Of a stretch of DNA of 11,083 nucleotides, positions 1 to 8,732 are shown one piece after another (position 1 is the first letter of the stretch; each line of letters starts with the position of its first letter). The stretch comes from Zancudomyces culisetae (Eukaryota > Kickxellomycota > Harpellomycetes > Harpellales > Legeriomycetaceae): NCBI GenBank assembly GCA_001969505.1, contig LSSK01000696.1:1-11083 (forward strand), written 5' to 3'. The translations under genes were made by a program, and so were the position numbers. The notes beneath the pieces were generated by a model, which was given only the letters and a program-made list of their open reading frames with translations, searched no databases and had not been told where the DNA came from.

Positions 1-403
1 TTCTTTCAGCATTTTGATTCCTTGTTTCCCTCTTTCAGTTCAAACAAATATATTATGTTTCAAAAGTTATATAATATAGTCAAATGTGAAAGTAAATCAT
101 TGGAAATCAACGGCTCGAGTCTTTAAGAGCCATTTAAAGTCCATTTGCGACTACACGTCTTAATACATGTTGTAATTAGCCTGTGCTATCCAGCGTTTGG
201 ATGAACACTCTACAATTTGTATTTCATTTCGATTGCAACAACATTTTCCCTTCATCTTTGAAACTATAAAACTTATCGACCCCTTATCCGGATCGGGTAT
301 TTCTATCTACTTGCTTGTCCTGAATAGGCATTTAATAAAGCTAAATGTAAGTCTGTTTGAAACTGCATGTGATCTTGCATTATGTGGCCTTGACTTGGGT
401 ATT

Positions 404-743
404 TCAGAGCCAAAGTAATAGAAAGCCCTGGATGAAACATTTAGATAGTGTTGTTAGAAATAAATGCACAGTCACTACCGGATAATTGGCTCCGCTTGTT
501 TCATTAAAATCACGCTTTTGTATAAAAGATAGTAAATTTTGTAAACTTTGCCTGAAATGTATGCCAGATAGTGGGAGTTGATTAAACATCGGGAAATAAA
601 ATACTTTTTTTCTAAAAGGCGTGGATTAGCTAATACTCTGTAGGCAGTATTTTCACTGATGCTCCAATTCGCAACACAAAACCACCATTTTCAACTATTT
701 GCCTATTAGCGTTGGCAATTGATGCCAATATCGCATTTCTTGG
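404..743 (-). other. Possible two-exon coding remnant or unannotated gene fragment
   Basis: Reading the minus strand, an open frame from 743 to about 637 contains a protein-like stretch (NRQIVENGGFVLRIG). A candidate GTATTA donor at 636 and a TTTCAG acceptor ending at 552 would join it in frame to a second open stretch (QSLQNLLSFIQKRDF) running from 551 to a stop at 404. I cannot name a family. There is no clear start codon upstream, and the second exon ends in an unlikely hydrophobic tail, so further introns or gene decay would be needed. It could equally be chance open frame in AT-rich DNA. The remainder of 1-1070 shows no convincing gene on either strand. Confidence 0.18.
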
Positions 744-1006
744 TTATTAACTACGAATGGTTAAATACTTTTTTTTTATGTGCTTATAGCTGTAGTTTCC
801 AGAAATATACCTAGAACCTATCTAAGCACAGACTTCTGTGTAAATCTATACACACACCCGGTCCCTAATAGAGCCAATCGAACATTCTAAACCTCCCATG
901 AAAATTACGTAAAAAGTCAAAAGAGGTACCTTTAACACTACGCCTTACACTTATGTGATGCATATTTGCAGAAAAAAAAACATTATCATTTTGGAGAACG
1001 ATGCGA

Positions 1007-1012
1007 TTTATT
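1007..1012 (-). terminator. Poly(A) signal of the glutaredoxin gene
   Basis: The minus strand reads AATAAA here, about 60 nt past the glutaredoxin stop codon. That is a sensible position for a eukaryotic polyadenylation signal. The AT-rich background makes chance matches common, so the support is mainly its spacing. Confidence 0.4.
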
Positions 1013-1070
1013 TAGGTGAATGGAACTTTCAAAAGAAATGATACCTATAAATCAAGAATGGGTGAACCTC

Positions 1071-1370
1071 TTATTCGAGCATTTGCTTGAGTTCTCCGGA
1101 AGCAAGCTTCTTGGACAACTCGTTGGCACCTCCGATGTGTCTCTTGTTGATAAAAATGCTTGGGACAGTGTCCTTGCGGGTCAACTCCTTGAGGGCCTTT
1201 TGGATCTCTCTTCCGTTGTCAGCAGTATCGATCTCGATGATCTTGGCCTTGAGGTTGTTCTTCTCGAGGTCAGTCTTGGCCTGGGTGCACTGTGGGCAAG
1301 TTGACTTTGAGTACATGACAACAGGGTTGCTGCTGATAGTAGCCTTGATTTGGTCCTTTACCATCTTCAT
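1071..1370 (-). CDS. Dithiol glutaredoxin with CPQC active site
   Basis: This intronless gene encodes 99 residues, the usual length of a single-domain class I glutaredoxin. Such enzymes reduce disulfides and protein-glutathione mixed disulfides using glutathione. The thioredoxin-fold landmarks are in order: the beta strand VVMYSKSTC leads into the CPQC motif (Cys25, Cys28), TVPSIFI at 68-74 carries the cis-proline Pro70, and HIGGANEL at 78-85 is the glutathione-binding GG region. Most family members have CPYC; glutamine in the third position is uncommon. No transit peptide is visible, so a cytosolic location is likely. The start at 1370 gives MKMVKDQ; the in-frame ATG at 1364 (MVKDQ) is an alternative that loses two residues. 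Codons are strongly biased to C- or G-ending forms (GAG, AAG, ATC, GAC), unlike the other genes here, which suggests high expression. A TATA box lies about 95 bp upstream of the start codon. Confidence 0.96.
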   Translation of the reverse strand: MKMVKDQIKATISSNPVVMYSKSTCPQCTQAKTDLEKNNLKAKIIEIDTADNGREIQKALKELTRKDTVPSIFINKRHIGGANELSKKLASGELKQMLE

Positions 1371-1463
1371 TTTGAGTTAGTTCTTGAGTTGTTTTTTTTT
1401 GTATACTATTTCCAGTAGAGAGTGGAGTAGATAAGGTAGAACAGAACGGAGGTTTTTCCATGC

Positions 1464-1471
1464 CTTATATA
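1464..1471 (-). promoter_or_regulatory. TATA box of the glutaredoxin gene
   Basis: The minus strand reads TATATAAG, a good TATA consensus, about 94-101 bp upstream of the glutaredoxin start codon. The stretch between it and the ATG is A-rich near the start and pyrimidine-rich further out, as in a typical short fungal 5' leader. A strong TATA box fits the gene's biased codon use. Confidence 0.55.
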
Positions 1472-1677
1472 CTTTTTCTCGTCACACTTTTTTTTACTAT
1501 ATCAAGTATAGTCTTAATTATATTTAGAAACATATATACATACATAGTTAAGAAAGTTGATTGCTCTGTAGATTGTTTTGGTGGTCTTGTAAAAGTGAGT
1601 TTGCAGTTATATTAAAATTCATGTGTAAATCGCAACTAGGCGCAATAAGCTATACAATAGTTTAAATGAGCCATGTT

Positions 1678-1727
1678 TCAAGCATATCGTGCCTAGGGCT
1701 AGCACTTAATTATGTGCGTATGCTTGA
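1678..1727. repeat. Inverted repeat with nested hairpin
   Basis: TCAAGCATA at 1678-1686 is perfectly complementary to TATGCTTGA at 1719-1727. Inside it GTGC (1689-1692) can pair with GCAC (1702-1705). No T-run or gene end sits beside it, so it is not an obvious terminator. It may be a chance stem or part of an unrecognised RNA. Confidence 0.35.
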
Positions 1728-3890
1728 GTAGCCAACTCTAGCTCTGGGATATCATATTAGAAGAGCCTCTAAGTAGCCGTAACTCATCAGTTTAATATTA
1801 CATTTGCAAGTATATTTTTCTGAATTACAAAACTACTTTATTAGATTTATATTACATCGATCATTTGCTTTCGTTTCCTAGAGGCTGACAGAAACTTGTA
1901 AATCAATGTTAATAAAGCGGATTTCTTAAAATTAATGCGTAATATATATTCGATTAAGCAAATATGTTCGAAACTAGGTTTATGGCGACATGTGTATGAG
2001 TAGTAAGGTATAATTAATCCGTGACTAGAGCCATTGACTTTTAATATTTAATGCAAAAAAAAAAAGAAAAGTGAGGTGGAAAAAAGGTGTAATAGCCTCA
2101 GTCAGCTGATTGGCTTTACTACTGGTATATTCGGATAAATTGAAATAAATGCAACGGATATGCTCATATCGGATATATTACCTTAAATGTATTTAATGTA
2201 ATGATCATTGTGGCTCTTGGAATCTAGATCAACTGAAATTAATTCTAGAAAAACGTGGATTTTTGCTAGTATAGTAATATACACACTTCCTTTTGACTGG
2301 TTTAGGCAGATGAAAAAAAGATAGTTTTTGAGCTTATCAGCACCAGAATAAACAATAGCTTAATTAAAAGTATATTATACCATTAAAATAATGCAAACCA
2401 AATATTAAACACTTGAAAATATACAAGTATTTCTATGTTAATGTGCATATGATCTAGATTAAATCCTTCATTTTATTTAAATAAGGCTTTCCGTTAATTG
2501 TGGCGAGCGAGGAATCTAGCTGTTGCTTTTCCAATGTAATCAACCGCAGATCATACTAGAAACGCCAGTCTAGCCAGTCTACTACCTATGCAGAGCTTCA
2601 ACAGTAAATCAAAATCATGAACAATACGTTCTGGTGGTAGGAAAATTTGAGCTACCAATATAACCATATGAAAAACTACTTGCTCTTTTGTTTTGCCACT
2701 ATAGAGTAGCAATTATAGGCCTACTAAAAGGTTCATTGTCACTCCAAAGAATTGTACATAGTAACACCAGAGTACTTATGAATGATACAAGTTAGATTAA
2801 ACCAGTTCATGCATCGCCGAATTATGGATATGTGTATGTAGCTATATGAAGCCAAATTGTGAGAAAATTTAATGTATAAATTAAACTACACTCTAAATGC
2901 ACTTTACAGGTAAAGGGTTGGTTAGTGTATAACAAAAATGCAGAATCTAGCTGTCGTTTTTGTTTTGGTTAGACTGTTTTTATTGAAACCAAATTTGCGA
3001 TTTATCCATTCCATTGATTTTTTTTCACTCACTTTTTCATTTACACATTCTAAGTGGATAAAAAAATATTGAGGGAATTTTACAATTGCGTACATATACT
3101 CGGGCCAGTACTAAACTTATTTTCTAGTTATAATTAGTTGTGTTGAATATTATCAAGTTTCACATATTAGAGCAAAACAATAGGTGTCACGCCATATTTA
3201 TTCAATTATGGATTGGTCTGCTATATAATTGCGGGAAACTAAAACCTGAAGTTTAATAATAACAATAATAAAAAACAACGTGATAACAGTTGAGAGAAAA
3301 TTGCTTTGACCAGCCAGCATGCAATACTTGGAAAGTGTCTGGTACATAAACCAGAGTTTAGGGTAAAGTTAAAGTATGAGGTAGAAATACGTAAATACAT
3401 AGTCGTATACGACTAAGAAACTAGCTATCACACAAGTCTTGACTCCATTCTATTTACTAAATGCTAGATGCTCCAAGTTTTATTACTGTAACTGATAATC
3501 TATTGTTAGAAAGATATAGGATTAAAACCTTTGGTATGATAGCTAAGAATTGAAATACAAATCAAACATGTGTGACTTTGTTTAGGTTAATACTGGGTAT
3601 ATTATGTATGGAATACTCACAATGTATGGCTATGATAAAATCAAAAAAACACCAAGCCAACACTTATTGTGAATTTTCCTCACTTTGATTTGAGAACTAA
3701 ATAGGAAATTGTGGATAAAAAAGCTGTGCTGTAATAGGCCTATGGCGAATTTGCAATCAATGCGTAATATTTGCACGGATATGGGTACTGCCTCCCAAGA
3801 GTGCTTTGGGTTTCGCACGTGATAAAATTATTTAGCTTACACAAATCATACTTATTTTCTTCAAGTCTCGCATTATAAGACCATTAAACC

Positions 3891-3914
3891 AAAAAAAAAA
3901 AATTTTTTTTTTTT
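3891..3914. repeat. Uninterrupted A12-T12 palindrome
   Basis: Twelve adenines are followed directly by twelve thymines, which makes a perfect self-complementary tract. Such poly(dA:dT) tracts exclude nucleosomes in fungal promoters. Here it lies about 315 bp upstream of the mdm34 start codon. The exact run length may be affected by sequencing error. Confidence 0.5.
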
Positions 3915-4228
3915 GAAGCACGAAAAAAAGAGTTCCAGGAATTTGTTGGCTAGCTACCATCACACTTAGATAAGGACTGGATTGTTCTGACATTGCTCTG
4001 TTCAGAAAAAAGCGTTCATTAGGACAGAACATTTAGTGATAATTTGGATAAAAAAACATAGTTTTTACATTTAAAGCCGAGCAAAATGTGCCTAGAAAAA
4101 AAATAAACATAAATAGAAAGCATATAATACAACTCTACACAAGATAAAACCAAATTTAAGAATTGGTTTTTTTTTATGCAGCAAAGTGATAAGTAATTGT
4201 AATGATAAAAGTCTAGAAATCAAATAAT

Positions 4229-5430
4229 ATGGCATTCAGATTCAAGTGGGGCGATTTTAAACCCGAGTACATTGAAGAAATAAGAATACTGCTGTCAAAG
4301 GCTTTACAGAAGAATGCAGAAAAATTGCCAGAAAATATTGTGGGCGAAATTAAAGTATCGGACTTGCATTTCGGTGAAAAGGTAGGATAACATATAAAGA
4401 TACCGCTTACACGTGTTTCTATTTACTCTTTATAGAAATTGATGTATAGCTGAATTAATATGCATCGAGTGCCCGCTTCGCATTTAATATAAAAAGTATG
4501 CCTTTTTTTTAATTAAAAAAAACATCTATACAATAATAGGCACCAATACTGGAGATATTGGAAGTCACAGATTTAGATGAAGAAAAGTTTAAAGCAATCT
4601 TTAAAATGACCTATGATGGAAACTTACGTCTAGTATTTCAAACCAAGGTTCAAGCGAATCCAGTTCCCGAGTATGAACACGATCTACCAACATTCCCAAG
4701 AATAGAAATGGTCGCGGCGGGGCTACCATTGATTGTACCCATGTTTCTAAAGATTTCTGAGGTTAAACTCAACGGAATAATAGTGTTGTCCGTGTCTAAG
4801 CGGGGAGGTGTAACACTGGTCTTCAAGAATAACCCAATGGTTTCGGTGAAAGTGGAAAGCAGCTTTGCAAGTTTTAAAAGCGTAGAGAGGGAGATACAAA
4901 GAAATATCGAAAAGGTTTTAGAGAAGCTTTTTGAGGAAGATTTGCCAAAGATAGTGCACGAAATGAGCCGTAAAAGCCTGAACACAGACATGGAAGATCT
5001 AGAGACGCTTGTGGAGAAAGACATGCAGGATGCCGATATCAATGCTGAACGGATGTTCAAGTCAGAGTCGGAGGCACCTGGGGCAATGGCCTTGATGGAT
5101 ACCTTCCTCCACGACGACTGGCAAAGGTGCAAAGAAGCGTGCGAACGCAACAGCACAGCCAAACTCAATTCGCTCGCTCGGAGACTCTCCGTGCAGCCTA
5201 TAAAGCAACAGCAACAGTCATTGCAGTTGCGAATTCCACAACGGGGTATGTATATGGGGTTCCTATCACACACAAATACTCCTCTATTAAGCGAAGCATC
5301 ATCATTCCAGGGTGGGCCAAAATCTGAGGCGGGTGTTGTAACGACTTCTTTTCGTAAAAAGCCATTAAGGCGGTTTGTGATTCACGCAAACTTTGGATGG
5401 TCCACTGCTCCACAACGCAGCAGGAAGTAA
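4229..5430 (+). CDS. mdm34: Mdm34, SMP-domain subunit of the ERMES ER-mitochondria tether
   Basis: Exons are 4229-4381 and 4540-5430, joined across a 158-bp GTAGGA...TAG intron at a codon boundary, giving 347 residues. Mdm34 sits in the mitochondrial outer membrane. With Mmm1, Mdm10 and Mdm12 it forms ERMES, which moves phospholipids between ER and mitochondria. Residues 1 to about 194 match the SMP (TULIP-like lipid-binding) domain as I recall it for Mdm34. The start MAFRFKW, then PILEILEV, FQTKVQANP, LPLIVPM, the GGVTLVFKN block and FEEDLPKIVH all follow the family order. The start ATG fits because the family begins with a similar MSFRFNW-type sequence. Residues 195-347 are a basic, Ser/Gln-rich, probably disordered tail. 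Total length is shorter than the yeast protein. The tail contains a potential further intron (5246-5310) that would truncate it. The gene converges on the Saf4 gene with only 15 bp between stop codons. Confidence 0.93.
5246..5310 (+). other. Potential optional intron in the mdm34 3' end
   Basis: The segment begins with a GTATGT donor and ends in a CCAG acceptor; at 65 bp it is a normal size for fungal introns. The reading frame is also open through it. If removed, the frame shifts and stops at 5325-5327 after only a few codons, giving a tail ending GWAKI and a protein of about 291 residues instead of 347. The SMP domain is unaffected. The unspliced frame is taken as the main call because it stays open to 5430, but RNA evidence is needed to choose. 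Confidence 0.35.
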
Positions 5431-5445
5431 TGTAAACTTTTGGCT

Positions 5446-6615
5446 TTATGTGAAAAAATTATGTTTTTGGGCTGCAAGTTTTCTGAGATGCCTCGAGGCT
5501 GCGCTTTTTCCCTTCTCCTCCTCAGTCGAAATTGCTGTGGCTTTCTTCAACTCGTTTAGCTTTCTGTTATCTTTTGATGACAAGCGGTCAAGCCTAACCT
5601 TCTTTGCCTGAACATTGTCTTCTTCGCTTGGTTCCTGCAGCTGGGTAACGCCCAATCTGTATTTGTTAATAATCTTGTCGTTTTCCGCTTGTTTGGCTTC
5701 CCTCTCCTTTTTTTTCGTTCGGAATTTGTCCCTTAGAATGCTGTTCATTCGGCCGCTATTCTCCCACTTGTTGTTGTTATCCATCATCAACTGCTGGATC
5801 CTCTCCTCGTCTCGCTTTTTCTTCTCTTCGTCTTTTTTCTTTCTTTCCAGCTCGAATATCGCGTCTGTCATTCTTCTTTTCTTCTCCTCATGTAGTTTTC
5901 CTAGATTTATTTAATTATTATTATGTTTATATTTGTTTATATATATATATACATCTCTACACAACCCATCATTGCGTTTAAAAAACATGAAACTATTGCA
6001 TCAATCATCAATATATTCTTCTCTTACTTTTTTCTTCCCCTTCACCATCCTCTTCCTCTGTCTTTTTCTTTGCTCCTTCGATAACTGTGTACTTGGAGTT
6101 CTATCATAAAAGCCAAAAGCTTATTATTTTTTTCCTTCTTCATTTCCAATTCAAAGTTGTAAATCAGAGTTATACATATCCATAAAACTAGCCAAATAGG
6201 CTAAACTAGTCTTACCTTTGGATCTGTATGAATTTCAATCCAGTTTCCACAGAATCTACACTTCATCCTGAAGCTGTAAACTGGTGTGCTGTAATAATTG
6301 CCTATTTTTTTCTTTTCTGCATTAAATCTTATCCCAGTAGCTATCATTTCTCCACAGCCCTCACACCATATATTAAATGGCATTTCAAATCTATTTTAGT
6401 AGCATAATTATTTCACTACAAATACCGCAAGAATCGGATCAATAGCAAAATGAAAGGCTATAGACTTTGCGTTTCTACCTTATAATAAGTATTCCTTGAT
6501 CCAGTTTTCTGGCTCTATCTCTTAGTGGGTGTTGTCCCACATATGCATTTATACTACCCTTGCTAGGGTCCCAGTCTGGCGGGTAATACTTGTTCACACT
6601 TTTTCTTTCTGCCAT
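5446..6615 (-). CDS. saf4: Saf4/CCDC130 (YJU2-family) pre-mRNA splicing factor
   Basis: Four exons in minus order, 6615-6479, 6390-6216, 6100-6028 and 5900-5446, give 840 nt and 279 residues. The introns are 88, 115 and 127 bp, all GT-AG. The family acts in the spliceosome around branching and exon ligation; Saf4/CCDC130 is the YJU2 paralogue. Diagnostic N-terminal blocks are present: NKYYPPDWDP, HPLRDRARKL, GILIIRFEMPFNIWCEGC, FNAEKKKIGNYYSTP and FRMKCRFCGN. Two CxxC pairs (Cys55/58 and Cys90/93) form the expected zinc site. The C-terminal half is a highly charged Lys/Glu coiled coil with the family-like elements MTDAIFELE and MNSILRDKFR. The AEKKK and TP..FRMKC segments fit CCDC130 better than YJU2 itself. 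Start choice: the ATG at 6615 gives the family N-terminus MAERKSVNKYY. An in-frame ATG at 6383 would lose the first block. The gene is divergent from SNRNP27 and tail to tail with mdm34. Confidence 0.94.
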
Positions 6616-6975
6616 TTTCGTACTCTTTTTTTTATTTTATTATAATGATGACCTCGTTATCAAATGTATTCAGTTGGTTTATAAAGTGTTCTTATGAATT
6701 TTACCGTGGATACTAACGTATATTCGATATATAAATATATATTCTAGAAGTCACGAAAATACATTTAGGTTTTCAGAAATAAACTTTATAAATCAGGCAC
6801 TGAGTAGCAAATTACATAAAAATCATCACTTTTTTTCACATTTTCACATTTTCGGATTTTCATTTTTTTCTACTTTCACAGAATAATTTCACAAACTTGA
6901 TAGAAATTACTCTGTTAAAAATAAATACAAATCCCACAAAATAAGAGCAATTCCAACTAATACATTTGAGCGAAT
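6616..6975. promoter_or_regulatory. Shared divergent promoter region of saf4 and SNRNP27
   Basis: The 360 bp between the two start codons must hold both promoters and 5' leaders. It has a TA-rich block at 6727-6742 (TATATAAA at 6728-6735 on the plus strand, with a TATA-like reading on the other strand). It also has a pyrimidine-rich tract at about 6827-6879 with repeated TTTTCAC/TTTTCA elements upstream of SNRNP27. No known factor site is certain. Confidence 0.55.
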
Positions 6976-8346
6976 ATGGACACTACCTCGAAATACACGA
7001 AAAATAATAGAGAAAACCCTGATTCGCGACGTACATCCAGAAGGGATCGATCCGTTTCCAAATCGCCAGTGAGGGGTGACGCGTCTAGAAAGCGAACCAG
7101 GACACATTCTCGCAGCCGAAGTCGGGAACGCGAGGATTCATCTAAAAGGGCGAGAAGAAGTAGTAGAGAGCGATACAGAGAATCCAGAAGCGGTAGAGAT
7201 AGAAAGAGGACAGAAAGGAGTTATAGTCCTGGTAGAAGTCGTAGTAGATCCAGAAGCCCAGGTAAAAATAAAAATAATAATAAAATGAAGCAAAATCATA
7301 CAAATAGTCAATTTCCCTCCCTGTGTCTAGTGGCAAAAGTACTAAAATTTAGTCTATTTTGTTAGGTTCTTCTAGGAGACGTGACTATAGTAGCAGGCAA
7401 CGTGCTTATGATAGAAAAAGGGACCGGTCTAGGGATAGTAGTTTTCGCTCCCGCTCCCGTTCTCAATCTCGTTCTCGTTCACCAAGGCATACCAGGATCG
7501 AGGAAAGAAAACCACATGACAAAGAAGAACATAAACCAACGTTACTACAGTCAAGTAAGTACTGGAAATCTAGTTTTAGTATTATTTTCGCTCAACAAGC
7601 TAAATATAATTATTTATTGCAGCATGTCGAATGAAAGTGTTCTATTCTTACTATCAATAAATATTTCTCCTAACAACATGAATACCACACTTATAGCAAA
7701 CAAAAGGAAAGGTGAGCTACAAAGATTTGCATATATTTTTGTGTTTACTTACACGGCTTTCGTACTAACCAAATGATTTTTTTAGAGCGCTCGGTATCAC
7801 CAACTAGTCTGGAGGGTGAATCTAAAAGGTAGGAATCTACACATACACACTATTCATAATATGTATACCCAACCAGAGCATTCAATTCGATTATATCTTT
7901 GTTCAAACCTCATTTTTACAAAACAGAACTCTAAAACATTTTTATTTCTAAATATAATGATATTGTCATCCATTAGGAGCAAATCTGGTAAGCTTTGACA
8001 TTTATGCCTTTGTTTTTACATAGTTGGTAAATTGAATTAACTTTTTTGGCATATTTTTTAAAACTAATGGGGTTTTCTTTTCCTAGATGAAACTGTGGAC
8101 AACTCTAGCTCACTTTTGGCCGAGATAATGGGATTTTCTGGCTTTGACTCTACAAAAGTAATACAGTTAAACATATATTTTTACATATCTCCCTTGTAAC
8201 CGTAATTTATTAACCAGGATTTGTTTATTTAGGGTAAAGAGGTGTTTGGTAATCATCCTGGCGCGGCAAAAATTGTAAAGGCGCGAAAATATAGACAGTA
8301 TATGAATAGAAAGGGCGGATTCAACAGGCCACTTGACAAGATTTAG
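6976..8346 (+). CDS. U4/U6.U5 tri-snRNP 27 kDa protein (SNRNP27 homologue) with N-terminal RS domain
   Basis: Seven exons keep frame throughout: 6976-7261, 7366-7554, 7697-7711, 7786-7828, 7977-7987, 8087-8157 and 8233-8346. They total 729 nt, 242 residues. The C-terminal block is diagnostic: [19 protein letters not shown], then [18 protein letters not shown] just before the stop, matching the conserved tail of SNRNP27, a tri-snRNP protein that stabilises the pre-catalytic spliceosome. Residues from about 18 to 155 form an Arg/Ser domain with many RS dipeptides (for example [14 protein letters not shown]), a target of SR kinases. The protein is longer than the 155-residue human one, mainly through the RS part. 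Two internal exons are only 15 and 11 nt. Introns are 74-148 bp. Some acceptors have excellent branch sites, such as TACTAAC before 7786 and CTAAC before 7697. Exon joins are inferred from frame and family fit; the small exons are the least certain part. Confidence 0.9.
7697..7711 (+). other. 15-nt microexon of the SNRNP27 gene
   Basis: Flanked by a TTATAG acceptor, with CTAAC about 30 nt upstream, and a GTGAGC donor. It enters and leaves in phase 1 and adds TNKRK. Because it is a multiple of three, skipping it leaves the frame intact. A nearer acceptor at 7621-7622 would instead lead to a stop at 7658-7660, so correct use of this exon matters. Confidence 0.6.
7977..7987 (+). other. 11-nt microexon of the SNRNP27 gene
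   Basis: Flanked by a CATTAG acceptor and a GTAAGC donor. It supplies the last base of an Arg codon, Ser-Lys-Ser, and the first base of an Asp codon, restoring frame between the 43-nt exon and the exon at 8087. If it is skipped, the junction reads AGA TGA, an immediate stop, so the conserved C-terminal domain requires it. Confidence 0.65.
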
Positions 8347-8501
8347 CTGCTGGCTCGCTATCGGTTTGCGATTTCGGAATGCTACTGGAAATTTGGGCTA
8401 GTCAGCAAAATGGCGATTATCTTTCAAAAAGTGGTTCTTTTTTCGGGTTCTGTTTTTGATGTTATAGTCCTAAATAGACGGTTTTCTTTATTCGTTTGAT
8501 G

Positions 8502-8507
8502 AATAAA
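8502..8507 (+). terminator. Poly(A) signal of the SNRNP27 gene
   Basis: AATAAA lies about 156 nt past the stop codon. A second copy at 8584-8589 could serve instead. These are the first such hexamers after the gene. Confidence 0.4.
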
Positions 8508-8732
8508 ATGTATTTTCTAAGGCCTAGTATCAGACTCGTCTACCACTTTGATATATCTCTCACAACAAGCATAACACTATGGCAATAAAATAGGGTGAAC
8601 AAAGTGTTGGTCGCCTGGGAGAGGGGGATATAGTTACTGGACCTTAACTTTTCTTTCTCTCTTAATACATATAGTTTGAACTCCGCTCTTTGTATGTAAT
8701 TGTGGCATATCGTGTCTTAATCAAGTGGTATC

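Larger units (their letters stand above)
1480..4228. other. Long AT-rich intergenic region without a convincing gene
   Basis: About 2.75 kb carries no open frame that reads like a protein. The two longest minus-strand frames (62 and 66 codons, at 3630-3818 and 3832-4032) have low-complexity or unlikely composition and no family motif. I found no tRNA B-box in a tRNA context, no rRNA, and no transposase or terminal repeats. Small structures are listed separately. The last 200 bp or so before 4229 presumably contain the mdm34 promoter, including an AT-rich TATA-like run near 4121-4130. Confidence 0.5.

Noticed and set aside
197-418. Plus-strand frame of 73 codons near the left edge
   Set aside because: No recognised motif or clear promoter, and the minus strand of the same segment is about equally open; not enough to call a gene.
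890-960. Minus-strand GTTCGATT resembling a tRNA T-loop
   Set aside because: The upstream 70 nt do not form a cloverleaf and lack an A box.
1960-1975. GTTCGAAAC resembling a tRNA B box
   Set aside because: No matching A box, acceptor stem or anticodon arm could be folded around it.
3630-4032. Two minus-strand frames of 62 and 66 codons
   Set aside because: They include K/F runs from A/T homopolymers and have no family signal or splice-supported extension.
4650-5273. Minus-strand open frame of 207 codons
   Set aside because: It lies antisense to the Mdm34 second exon, is Ser/Ile/Cys-rich and has no family motif; it is a shadow of the real gene.
5935-5952. TA dinucleotide run in intron 3 of the Saf4 gene
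   Set aside because: A simple microsatellite in an intron, with no sign of function.
8490-8580. TTGATGA resembling a C box of a C/D snoRNA
   Set aside because: No CTGA D box at a suitable distance and no terminal stem; it overlaps a poly(A) signal.
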